Shown piece by piece: positions 45,116-57,000 of a DNA stretch of 64,000 bases. This DNA comes from Rhizoclosmatium globosum. Lineage: Eukaryota > Chytridiomycota > Chytridiomycetes > Chytridiales > Chytriomycetaceae. The notes under the pieces were generated by a model. It had not been told where the DNA came from. It saw only the letters and a list, made by a program, of their open reading frames with translations, and searched no databases. Positions within the stretch are counted from its first letter, which is position 1. Every line of letters starts with the position of its first letter. The stretch covers positions 186,001 to 250,000 of the forward strand of contig MCGO01000016.1 of assembly GCA_002104985.1 (NCBI GenBank), read 5' to 3'. Both the position numbers and the translations under genes were made by a program.

Positions 45116-45239
45116 TATTCAGCACTAGTATTGATCAAATAAATACCGTTTTGTAGGATCGATTACGTTTTTTGCTCTCACAGCCTTCGGGGGCTTGAAA
45201 TTTTGTCTTCCAAGGGAGAATCAACTCCGCCCCACCGTC

Positions 45240-46378
45240 ATGGACAAAGGGCTGCCCACTGAGCTGCTCCAAGAAATCTTCAGCTACATACCTCTCAGCA
45301 AGGTCTTTCAGTACACTCGTCTATGCAAGAGAATTCACTCGTGCCTCAATTCATCTGATTTTGCTCGAATCAGCCTCCAACGCACAACACTGCCCCGTCG
45401 AATGAACAGTGTTTGCGAGACCGCAGAGGATAAGCTTTGGCTTTATTGGCCTCGTGAATGTCAAAAAGTGTATGCGATTGATATTCTAGCTCCTCTTGAT
45501 TCCCTCGATTGGAATGGCGGTTCAATCATGTCAGGAAAACCCATGCCACCTTCTATAGGCCTTCTCATTCAATTGAAAGAGCTTCGAATGGCGCAAAACT
45601 GTTTATTCGGTCCGATTCCAGATGAGTTGTGGGAACTTGCCCAGCTTTTGACACTGGACCTCTCTTTCAACCGATTAAACTGTACTATTTCGAATGAGAT
45701 TCAGAATCTGATGCATTGATCAGGCTGGACATCTCAAACTCTGGCCTCGTCGGTTTTATTCCGACAACAATACGTTATCTCGAAAACCTTCGTTATCTGA
45801 ATTTCGCTCATAACTCTTTGGAAGGCTTCATTCCAAATGAATTTGGCTGTCTGACCAGATTGGAAAATCTTTATTTGGACTCAAACAAGTTGTGCGGCGA
45901 AATTCCTGGCTCAATCTGCCGCTTAACAAGTCTAGCTGTCCTTTCTGTGGCAAGAAATAATCTGATAGGATCTATTTCCGTTTTGTGCAAGATCAAGAGT
46001 TTGAGGCACGCCAACTTGAGTGACAACAAGTTTTGTGGCCCAATACCAATGGAAATTGGAAACCTGCCTGAACTCTCAGTACTTAATATTTCTGGAAACC
46101 AATTATCATCAGGATTACCTCCGTCTTTGTTCCATTCAACATCCCTCGTTATTTTGGACCTATCTCGAAATAGCCTATATGGTTGCATTCCAGAAGATAT
46201 AAACCGTATGCTTAGACCCGACGCATCTCTGAAAATACTGAAATTAAACGACAATAACTTGAGAGGACGGATTCCATCAGCGCTAAAGCTGAACTCAAAA
46301 CGTCGACTCTTGAATTTGGATGTCTCTGGAAATTCAAAACTTGACTACAAATTGTCTTGTATTTGTAACATTATTTGA
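45240..46378 (+). CDS. F-box plus plant-type LRR protein, one frame break
   Basis: Paralogue of 41380. ATG 45240: MDKGLPTELLQEIFSYIPLS, with LCKRIHSCLNSSDF completing the F-box. The linker is DKLWLYWPRECQKVYAIDIL. LRRs start with LIQLKELRMAQNCLFGPIPD. At 45713-45718 one T is missing (reading NLMH then stop); the next frame carries on with IRLDISNSGLVGFIPTTIRY and eight further repeats to 46378. With the base restored the protein has about 379 residues, the length of its neighbour. Intronless. Function as a substrate receptor is inferred from the F-box only. Confidence 0.75.
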
Positions 46379-46439
46379 ATAAAATCCTATTACTCAGCAG
46401 GCTCGCTTCCACCTTCTGTTTGAAACAATCCCCCCATCA

Positions 46440-46944
46440 ATGTCAGGCGTGTTTCAGAGCGAAATCCCAACGGAACTTATACAGCACATCTTCAGTTTTA
46501 TTCCCTTACCCCACGTCTATCGCTACACTCTCCTCTGCAAACGATTCCATGCCGCTTTGAGAACAGTAGATTTCGCCCATCAATGCATCGAACCAGATAA
46601 CAATCGCTCACAAACAAGAAGCGATTACAATAATGACAGTATCTGGTTGAAGCTTCCAATGGAGTGTCAGTACATCTATGCCAAATGTGTCTGTCAGCTG
46701 TTAAGGAACTTGTATGGGCACCTGACAAATTGGATGTCTCGTATCCGATACCGCTTCAATTCGATTCATTTTAAATCTAACGGCTATGTCCATTACGAAT
46801 GGAGCTGTGCGAGGGCCGTTACCGAAAGAATTGTGGAATGTCATAAGTTTGAAAACATTGCAGATATCAAACTGTCGTTTGGATTGCGATCTGTCGCCTG
46901 ACATCTCCAATCTTTTAAGGCATCGGTGGTCCAGAGTTGAGTAA
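46440..46944 (+). pseudogene. Truncated F-box-LRR copy
   Basis: Third copy in the cluster. The F-box is intact (SEIPTELIQHIFSFIPLPHV, LLCKRFHAALRTVDF), and the linker is recognisable (DSIWLKLPMECQYIYAKCVC). After a frame change near 46730 only one to two LRRs remain (LPKELWNVISLKTLQISNCR) before a stop at 46942. A free F-box protein produced by truncation is possible, but loss of nearly all repeats suggests a dying gene. Confidence 0.6.
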
Positions 46945-47728
46945 AAAAATGAAGCCAGAAAATTTTCAATTTTGGTTGCCTCTCTCAAACACGATTTGTG
47001 AGATCCCAATAAAAGGAAGAAGTAAAGGAACAAAAGAAACACAGAAATGAGTAACCTGCAAATATATATGTACAAGGGGTATCTCGCTAGTATGTGTCAT
47101 TCTGTTGGAGAACAGTGTTGAAATCAGGTAATGTTGAAAACTTCAACGGAATAGAACTCGACGGCAGATACTCGCAACACTGTCTATAGTGGCTCAAAAT
47201 GTCGGTAAAACATAGTTCTTTAATTTCTATAGAGCGAAAGTATTGATTTTGTTTCTAGCAGTAAGATTTTATGAGTAAAATAGAGTTTGATGCATTTTTT
47301 CGCGCAAACAAATAGAACGGCAGCCACGCACATTGTATCAACATATCCATGGTCCCAAATCGAAGTTTTATAGTGCATCTACAACTTCTATAGAACGCTT
47401 TTTCGGATTTCGTTTCTGTAGTTTTGTTTTTTGACGTCGAAATCCGGACACACACCAAAGAAGGCAAAGGAAGCGAAGAAAGCTAATGCTGCCGATGTCC
47501 GCTTGTCATCTTGCACGTCGAATTAATCAGAATTGCGAACCTGAAGAGGCTGACCCGCTTGGTGTAGGTGATTGCATTGGGCCAGCTTGTCTTGACTGAT
47601 CAAAACAACGCGATTGCAATGACAATTCGGGCTATTCGTCACTTGATAAATACTGCGTTTGATGTGGATGAGAGTGGATTGGCAGTTGTCTCGCTTCAAC
47701 TGCAGAAAACAAATAATAAATACAACTG
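46945..47728. other. Long AT-rich intergenic stretch in the F-box-LRR cluster
   Basis: About 780 bp without a supported gene. Short open frames here show no family resemblance and have unlikely composition. No tandem repeat, tRNA-like or transposon-end structure was recognised. It probably includes the 5' region, and perhaps lost F-box, of the LRR gene that follows. Confidence 0.5.
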
Positions 47729-48561
47729 TTGTACTCAATCTATTCACCCAGACTACATAGCTACACTGCATTAGATGACGTTCTCCAAAGCTCAAGGCGC
47801 TGCTGCACATACAAGTGGTGGGGGAGTTTAGAGGGTTGGCAATCTCGACACTTTCCTGGCATCAAAAATTGTGCGTTTTTTCCTAATGGCTGGACCGATG
47901 CCTTAAACTTGGAGACGTTAGAGTTCGCAAACTGCGGGATGACTGGAAATCTGCCAACTGCCCTAGAGTCACTGCCTCATTTGAAGCAGCTTAATTTGGT
48001 CCATAATCGTTTTCACAGCTGCATTCCTATTCAAGTTGGTCAGTTGGTGAACTTGGAATCTCTTTCGCTGGATTACAATTTCCTTGAAGGAGAGCTTCCA
48101 CCGTCCATCACGAAATTACGAAGACTCACAAGCTTCTCAGTGTCAAACAATTCTCTAACAGGCGGAATAGATCATTTGTCGCAATTAATCAGCTTAGGCT
48201 ATCTGAACGTTAGCCATAATAAGTTTTCTGGAACTCTCCCAACCGCATTAATTTTGACAAACTCACATCTTTATCAATTTTGAATTGTTCTGGAAACTTA
48301 TTCACTGGAACAATCCCCGCTTCGTTATGTCGCTTGAACACCCTGTATATGCTGGATCTCTCCAATAACAGAATTTCGGGAAGAATTCCCGTCGAAATGG
48401 AGGCTTTGGTGGGAACACTTCGGATTCTAATGCTAGGTGGGAATCGGTTAACAGGCCGTGCACCCAAACGGTTGCGAAGGATACCCGAAAATATACAGTT
48501 TGAGCTAGATTTGAACAAGAATCGAAAGTGGCGAGAAGTGGGCTGGTGTGCTGTGATGTAA
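47729..48561 (+). CDS. LRR protein without visible F-box
   Basis: Plant-type LRR protein. Eight repeats are readable: LETLEFANCGMTGNLPTALE, LKQLNLVHNRFHSCIPIQVG, LESLSLDYNFLEGELPPSIT, and SLGYLNVSHNKFSGTLPTAL. After a one-base break near 48280 come NCSGNLFTGTIPASLC and LYMLDLSNNRISGRIPVEME, closing at 48559. The segment before the repeats (YKWWGSLEGWQSRHFPG) does not resemble the F-box/linker of the neighbouring genes. Either an F-box exon was lost or the gene has a different architecture. The start at 47729 is only the first ATG of the frame. Confidence 0.5.
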
Positions 48562-48692
48562 CACCCCAAACTCACATCAAATGCAAATGGCTGCTAAAGT
48601 TGCACGCGCTTTTGTTATATACATAATGAAGAACACACGTGCATTTATTTTTACTGCAATAAAATCTAGAATCAATCTATATCCTCTAGTTT

Positions 48693-50494
48693 TTAACAAG
48701 CTGGTGCTCCACAAGTTGGACCAGTGTATCCCTTTGGAATGCAAAGCTTAGTTCCAGTCAAGTCACAGTATGGGACATTAGCAAGGGGAGAAGCGGAAAG
48801 ACCGCCAAAGCCGTTGAATCCGTTTGGAACTGGACCCGACAAGTTAGAGTTGCCGTTCAAGAACAAGTAGGTCAGAGTATCTTTCTTAGCCAACGAAGTT
48901 GGAATGCTTCCAGTCAAGTTGTTGTTTGAAAGGATCAATCGCTTCAATGGAGCAAAGTTTTCAAAGTCGAATGCAGGGATCTCTCCAACGAGACCAGAGC
49001 TGGTCATGGAGAAAGATTCAAGCTGGAACAAGATGAAGAGACAGTCTGGGAGCTGAGCGTTTGTGATTGGCAAGCTATTGAGGGACAGAGTTTGGAGGAA
49101 CAAGAGTTCACAGATTCTGTCTGGGAACTGATTGGCAGTGAAATGGTTGCTTCCGAGCCTCAAGCTGTTCAACCATGGGAAGTGGTACACGATCTGGTCA
49201 ATGAGTGGGAGGAGTTCACCAGAGAGCTTGTTACCACGAACGTCAATTGCAGTAACAACTCCGTTAGTACAGTCAGCGTATCCAGAGTTGCAACAGTCGT
49301 CACCAAAGTTGAGGGTTGGGAACACCTTAGCAAGAGCGGCGCAGTCGGAAGCAGCTTTCTTGTAAGATGGTCCGCAAAGCTGGGTCTCTGGGTCCCACAA
49401 TTGCTGAATCTGGTACTTTCTGCCGTTCCATTCCTGGTTGTAGTGGAATCCACCGAACCAATCAAACTTACGGTTGGATCCGTAAATATAAGCACAGTTG
49501 TCACCTGTAATTTTTGGCGACTCAGAAAGATGCGGACTTAGAAAAGGAAAAGGTACCATTCTCGTATCCGTCAGCGTTGTTCCAACCACTTCCACCTGGT
49601 CCATCATATGTGTTTGGGTTTGAGGAACCTTCAGCAAGCTCGTGTGCAAGAGGGGAGAGCATAGCATCGACTCCACGGTTTCCGTTGGGACTAACAGTGT
49701 CACCACCACAACCGATGTAGCCGTTCAATCCACAGGCATCAGAGTTTCCAACCCAAGTGTAGACGTAGTCTGGTTGGTCTGGAATAATACCAGTAGTGTA
49801 GTTGTATTGAGCAGCTGAGACTTGGTCGGACTTGACACTGGTGTGGTAACCTAACATACACCAAGAAAACTGTTGGTACATCACGGATTGAGTTGGAGAT
49901 AAAATTTACATACCACAGTAAGCAGCGCATGAACCAGAGTCGGCAGGTCCCTCAACGACAGTATCATCACCAAGGACAACGTAGTAACTGTTGGTGTCAG
50001 ATGGAAGCTTACCCGCCTTGATGTGCTGGTTAATGATCAATGGAATGTCGTTCCAGTTGGCATCATTAGCATTGTTTGGGTACTTCCCGAACGAGTAAGC
50101 GTCGTCGACTTGGCCCGCAATCTTGAGGTCCTTGGTGACGTAACGCTTGGGCTGTCCCTTGATGGTCTGGTAGTACTTGGCGGCAATTTGCCAAAAGTCA
50201 GATTGACCAAGACCAGAAAGGAAGTCGGTGATGATTGCTTTGGGTTTCAGGAGTCCAGTTGGTTCCATACCAGATCAAGTAGAGGTTCATTGGAGCGGCC
50301 ATGACAGGCGTGTCAGCGTTGGGTGAAGGATCACAGGGGCAGCATTGCCTCTTGGTTGAGACCAAAGGTGGTGGTGTCTGGGTTTCCATTCAAAGTCGCG
50401 AACAGGGTGGATTTTAGCGTTTCTGCTGGCGGCAGAAACACTTGTTGAAGCGAGGGAAGAGGGTGGTGACCTTAATCACAGTTGAGAAGATCAT
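48693..50494 (-). CDS. Secreted EXORDIUM-like domain fused to LRRs
   Basis: Begins at ATG 50494 with a hydrophobic leader (MIFSTVIKVTTL) that, after a one-base break, continues as an Ala/Ser-rich secretory start. The EXORDIUM/PHI-1 (PF04674-like) domain follows: AAPMNLYLIWYG, KAIITDFLSGLGQSDFWQIA, AKYYQTIKGQPKRYV, HIKAGKLPSDTNSYYVVLGD. The family end is DAMLSPLAHELAEGSSNPNT, then NADGYENG joined by splicing to DNCAYIYG. After a Cys-bearing linker (DDCCNSGYADC) five LRRs follow (LKRLILSNNNLTGSIPTSLA; YLFLNGNSNLSGPVPNGF), and a Cys-rich end GYTGPTCGAPAC. Introns lie at 49853-49912 and 49506-49557. About 540 residues. EXORDIUM proteins are plant cell-wall growth factors; this fusion implies a wall or surface role, by inference. 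Confidence 0.75.
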
Positions 50495-51031
50495 TTTTGA
50501 GGATGTTTAATGATATCAAAATGGAAAGTTCTTGGATCATGCCAAAGCAGTCCGTAGAGCTTTGGTGTCGAAAATAAAATTTTCGAGAACAGGGTTCGTA
50601 GGAACCTTTGGTACTACTTTCTGTTTCGAGCCCTGCCAGAGAGGTTTTTCGTGTCCGTCCCCAAAAGTCACATGTGCAGTGGAGATGTGGATGTCAGGGC
50701 TTGGGTTGGAGATGGACCAGCTGGCTGTTGGTGTTCTGCCCTGGCGATTTCCTGTTGTCACAAGAAAAAACCCGTGCAACTTGGCGATTTCTTGTGTGCG
50801 CGAGAAAAAGTGGCTGGTACTTGGCAAAAATTGTTGCGAATGAATTGCTTTGGCACTCACCCAACCAGCGACGACTTACCCAACCAACGACACCTCACCA
50901 AAGAAACCCACCGCCTCAAGATTGATTCTTAATTATTGATCCGCATTAATCGAGTATAAATATGTCTTTCACATCAATGGTTTATATCTTGTATGAATAG
51001 ATAAGATTATTTGAAAACAAACATCCTACGT
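50495..51031. other. Intergenic with short direct repeats and a TATA-like site
   Basis: Between the EXORDIUM-LRR gene and the Helitron gene. It contains a 40-bp unit twice in tandem (50740-50779 and 50780-50819, sharing TGGCGATTTC and GAAAAA blocks) with a partial third. A 19-bp pair (50859-50877, ACCCAACCAGCGACGACTT; 50878-50896) follows. TATAAATA is at 50956. The left end of the Helitron should lie here or nearby, but no TC end could be fixed. Open frames on either strand show no recognisable domain. Confidence 0.45.
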
Positions 51032-54000
51032 ATGCTTCCATTACTACTGGTACTCCTTCTTCTTTCAAGTATTGTTGCTGCTCAGGAAAGGAGCAGCATT
51101 TAAGTCTGTTAATGGGGCGTCGTCCACAGATCGTTCTGTTCCAGAAAGTCAAACACTTACTGAAACTACAATGCCTCGGGTTGTATCCCTGTATTGCGAG
51201 CGCTGCAGATTAAACGATCACACTGATGCTGTTTGCAACCGTCGCAATGCCCCTTATCTACTTGCTCCGCTTACAACAACACTGCCTCCCCTTCAAACAA
51301 CCACTGGAACAAACACACCGCCAACGTTACCACCTGTTCAAAGTTCTGGATTCGCTTTCACTTCCGCCAATCTCATCACTGTTCTCGACGCCACCTTTAC
51401 GCCGTATTCACCACCGATTCATGCAACTACTACTGCAGTACCATATATTGTTGACTCTGGAGCCAAATCAATAGCACCTTCTAAACCACAAGCTCTAGAC
51501 GATCGGTTTGTTTTGATAGGAACAAAAGGAAAGTGCTAATTCTGAACAGACGAGCATCGAATAAGTTATCTCATCAACGACGAGCTGTTCAAAGCGAGGC
51601 ACAGCGAAATGCTACATTAGTTATCAATCGTATTGCTCACATTGAGGCCAGGGAACGGGAAACCCACGAGGAACGAAATGATCGGTGCTGTCTTGATTGG
51701 TCTCTTGGTTTAATAGGTTGATTTTAGATTGGCTAAAGCGCGAGAGAACGTTATCGAGTTTCCAAAGCCTTAAAGTTAGCTGACTTTGAAGCTCAATTCC
51801 TTGCTCCAGATATTGTCTCTGTTCTTCACCGTGATGGCTTGTTGACGCCAATTACGTTAGAGCGAAAGGAGGCTATAATTGCTAAATTCAAGGAGTCGCT
51901 GACTCATGCAAACCTTGCTTATCAAACGTGTCTCATTTCTGGCTCTTTGTGTCGATTTTCGGATCTTGTCCTTGTTCCAGTGATGGAGCTCCCCATTCGC
52001 ATAATGAATGCAATGTATAAGCATCCCGCGGGTATGGACCAAAAGTTGGTCAAATTTTATGACCTCGGTGACTTGGATATTCGTTTGAAAGGAATGGCCC
52101 TTGACCGCACCGCATTTCATCTTGTTGATGGCAACATACCTTATGTCTGGATTCATGCAGGGACTTGGAAAACTATCTGCAGACTTAATCGGGGCTTTGA
52201 CCCAAGCAAAAGCTATTATCCAACTCGTTTTGCAATAGCTGATTACTTCATTGGGTCGTTCAGACATTCTTGATGCTCTCAACTCATCTGAACTCCAAAC
52301 TGTAACACTTTGCCAAACTCGTGCCAAGTTGTCGTTCTTAAAGGGAGGCAAAAACAAGGTGGTTACGTCACATTTCATGTCATGGGATTGTTCGCAACGC
52401 ACCGCAGCACAGTGCTTACCTACTTATGTGTCTGGAAACTACCGTGCTATCCTGGCGGGTCCATTTGATTCTGCCCAGGAGTTGGCTTCAAAAACTCCTT
52501 TCCTGCAAAATGTTGACAAGATTCGTGCCGCCAGTGAATTCTTGCTGGCAAACAACCAATTTGCTCGCGGCCTGCCATTAAACTCTCACATTCTTTCATC
52601 CATCACTCCTGAAGGTGTTATTGAGCGATTAGATGCTTCAACACTTGGTGAAACAGAATATCGCCATCTCTCTGGAATTCTACACTCACTTGAACGAAAT
52701 GTTGAATCAGTTCGTCAACCAGAATTTGAGTCTACAGCTCCAAATGGAATCACAGTTCTGCAATATGCATCTGGGCTAGTCAATTTGGAATCAGCATCGT
52801 CTATGTCTCGTTTAGAAGCAACTATTGAGTCTGCTATTGCAGACTCGTCTGTTACAGACACTACTGCAAAAGTGTGTGCATTTTTGTCACAATTCTAATG
52901 CTAACTTCATTAACTAAACAGAATGCTACTTGTGAAAGCCCAACAACGCCACAAGCTTCAATTGACTCTACAGTCAGGCCTGGAACACTTGTTATAAAGC
53001 ATTCTGGCCAATTGATCAAATCACAACATGAAATGACTATGAGTTATGTTCGTCACTTTCCCTATGGCCAAGGGGGCCCAGGTGATTCCCGGCGCAAGCA
53101 CAAATATTCACTTAAAGCGTGAGTTCTTAAGCTTGTTAACATCAAATATTCCTAAACAATGCATAGTATTGTATCCTATTACCTTCGACTTGGTGCACTT
53201 GGATTTCGTAATGATCCTGATTTTGTACTCTATGCTCATGACAAGCTTTCCATGTCTGGTGCACTCACCTCTATGCATCTCAAGTGCAAAGGCAATCCAT
53301 CTATTGCTCATGATGCTGCAAACTTGGATCCATCTGACGTCAAGGCTTTTTATGATTGGGAAATGGAATGCGCTCGTGCCAGAGATCTGTTTCAAGCAAC
53401 TCCGCCTCAAACCGAACAAGTGAAACGTGTTTCTCGTCTTATTTCTACTGTTCGCTCATCAGGTGTTGCCAAGTTTCCAGGTTCAAGTGCCGAACGTGCC
53501 AAGAATCGCGTCAAGTTAGAATCACTTCAATTTGATCGTGGTGTTCCCAACATCTTCTGGACACTTACTCCCAGTGACACAGGTTCTGCTCTTTTGGCAT
53601 TCTATGCACATGAGCTGATGCCCAAAGACATTCGATATGAAGATATCACTCCTGCTCATATGCCTGATGGGAAAGCAATGCTTAAAGTAGTGCTAGACAA
53701 CCCTGTTGTGGCTGCGACACATTCTTGGTGGTGCTTGACTTGTTCATTAAACATGTCCTTGGATTTGATATGCAAGCTGGTCGTTCATATTCACAAGGTG
53801 GTGCATATGGATTTCTGGAAGCCATAGCACATTTTATAGAATGTCAAGAAGGAGGGACTCTTCACACACACGGAGTTGCCTGGATTCATGGTGCTCCCCG
53901 TAGTGAGAAAGAATGGGCAACGCGTATTCAAGAATCAGGTTGGAAAGATGGTTATGACACGTTCTTGCAGTCAGTTGTCTCTTCCAATTATCCAATCTAC

Positions 54001-57000
54001 GAGTTTGACAAGTACAAGCCACAATGTTGCAATTCCTGTCCTTTAGGGTCATTGATCCCTATTCACTTGAGTCCAAAACTCCGTGGCCGAAGGTCAAAAA
54101 AGTCTCCACCGCCAAAGCTTGCCATGTGCACAAGTTGTTCTCAGCGGTTTTCAAGTCCAGAGTTGTTGAAAACCTCCATCACATCAGCAATAGAGGACCT
54201 TCGTCTCCAAGACCCAGACTCCCTCCCAATTGTCCAAGAATCACACGTTCTGAATCTAGGAACTCTTCTTGCTCCTTTTAGTGAAAAGCCTCTTGTTGCA
54301 GCAATACAAAAATCAATCTTTCTTCACCATGTTCAAGAACATTACCACTATCATTGTTTGTATTTTCATCCTTTCTTCTGGTGTTGACCCTCACTGATTG
54401 TTCTCTCACTTCAAAGGCGCAGGATGCTTTAAGAAAGGTGAGAAGTGCCGTTACCGTATGCCTCATCAAAACTTGGAACAAACTGGATTCAACAAGGACA
54501 ACAAATATCGATTCCATACTGAATTGGGATGTAATTACTTGAACAACATTTGCGATGTGTGGTTCTCATGTATTCCTGGGAACCATGATAGTCGCTTCTT
54601 GCAACTGGGAGATGGTGCTGATGTAGTTCTCTACGCCACAAAGTATGCCACCAAGGCTTCCCTTAGTGTTCAAGTTGCTGCTCTAGCTGCAATTGCCACC
54701 CGGTATCAGAAACGGATAGCAAACGAAGATCCTGACTTAGAGCCATATCGTCGCGGATTACGACGTCTCATGTCATTGATGTCAATGGAATCCAACATGA
54801 TGGAGGTATCTTCCTCACTGGCTGCTTTGTTTTTAACAACGCATACGTCTGGTCATTTCAGTTGTGACTTTAAACCCCTCCTACTATGTCAAGGACTTGA
54901 TATGTTCCAATCAGCACAAACTGAGATAAATATGAGCCTGTCCTATGATGCAAATTCCAGGAAATTCACTGTTGGACATTTTTTCGATTATATGCATCGT
55001 CCACCTGTCTTGGAACAGTGTTGCTTGAGACTCTTTGATCAGCATTATGAGAAAGTATTGATCTCTAAAACGGGTGCCCATAAAAGGTGATTTCAAAAAC
55101 TGAAAATGTAACGTTGTAAAACTCATATACACATCAAATAGGTCACATGAAGAAATGGAAGAGGGTGTGAGTTCTGATGTGGATGACAATGAGGAGCTCC
55201 CCGAAGTAGACGGAGATGATGCTGAAAATGGATGGATGGCAGATGTCTCAGAAGATGAGGGTGAACAACTTTACTGCCCACAATCAATGGATTCTTCTGT
55301 TCAAGTGGATGGTATGCAGTCTGAAAGTCAAGCCTTTAGTCCCAGTCTCTCTATTCCAGTGACCCAGCCACCTTTGTTCTTGACAGCAGAAACAATACCT
55401 ACAATGCGACTTCCTTTAGCTCCTACGCATCCACAGTTTCTTACACATCAGCTGCGTTATTTACCAAAACCTCGAGTCCCCAATTTAATTGGTCCACGCA
55501 TTCCCTCATCTGCTGACACTGAACCAAACTTGATTGAACGCCGCGCAAGGTCCATATTGTTGCTTCAATATCCCTGGCGATCATTGGACATGTTTTTCAC
55601 AACAAATTCATCCAACTCTGTCATTCCCTTTTATACTTCGTGGGTACCGCACCAAAATGCTGCAACAATCCGCTTCATTGACAACCTTGATAATTGGCAC
55701 TTGTCAAAGGTTAGCATTTAATATAATAGCTAGAGCACATTTCTAACTCTCACATCAACAACATAGGTGATTGCAAAACAACAGGTTACCAAGAAGAGAG
55801 TTGATGGCTACATTGACCCTGACGATCTGTATGGTGATGACGAACCCGATGAAGAAAGGCTCCAAGATCCCCTATTTTCTTCAGGAGCCCAAAGACGCCA
55901 GTGATGCATATATGGATGCTGACAACGATGACTTTGAGCCTGTAGAATATGATAGTGAAATGTTCTCATCCATCTATTGCAACTTGGATTGTGAAAGTGC
56001 CAACAACACTTTTTCTGAAGTATCTCGCTTCACCAATTTTACTCGTTCTCCCAACCACATTCACTTGGACAAAGCTTCTTCACATGCACCTGCTATTCAT
56101 TCCTTGAAAGCAATGAAACAAGTCTTGAAAAAGTACAAGGGGCATCCTCTGGCTCAGATTCCAGAAACTCCTGGCCCATCTATGCATGTTCCTACAAATC
56201 GGTTTCCCATTGCATCAGTGTCTCTCCTGCCAAAGTTATCCGATGTAATTGTGAACCTTCACTATTCCAAACCAACTGTTGATGACATGGCCAAGACTCT
56301 CGGAATGTATCCAACTGTTGCTGAAGTCTCCAAGAAATTCAACTTAAATTTGAAGCAACATGCCGTTTTCGCCACATACGGTTCATACCTAGTCTCACGA
56401 TTCATTGAGCCCACTTCATCAGAGACACCACCACGCAGTATTGTAGCAGGTGGAGGAGGAGTTGGTAAAACTCGTATTGTGAACGCCTTGATGGAATTGG
56501 CAAGGTTGTATAACAGGCCCACAGCCATCAAGAAAATGGCCCCATCAGGTATAGCAGCCAGTGGAATAGGGGGCGAAACAATGCATCGTGTTGGAAGGTT
56601 CTCTCAAGGAATGCAGTTTTTACCCGAACATCATAAACAGTGGGAAGCTGTGGAGTTGTTGGTTATGGATGAGGCCTTCATGATAGGGCAAGACAGTTTC
56701 TTTAAGCTGAATAAGGCCTTCAACACTGTCAAACAAGTTTCTGATGAAGATAATGTCTATTTTGGAGGTCTTGCTGTAATGTTGCTGGGGGATGTGTTCC
56801 AAAAGCGGCCTGTCAAAGATGAATACCTGTTTGTTCCTCCAACGAATGTCAGCCAGAATGCTTCTGATTCCCAAAAAGAGGCATATTATCGCAAGAAGAA
56901 GGCATATGATGTTTACATGTCATTCACTTCTTGCTACTATTTGACTGAATCCATGCGATTTGTTACCGATCCTCTGTTTGGGTACCACTTGTCTAATGCT

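Noticed and set aside
50537..50860. Minus-strand 107-codon frame upstream of the EXORDIUM-LRR gene
   Set aside because: It overlaps tandem direct repeats, has no domain resemblance, and lies where the promoter is expected.
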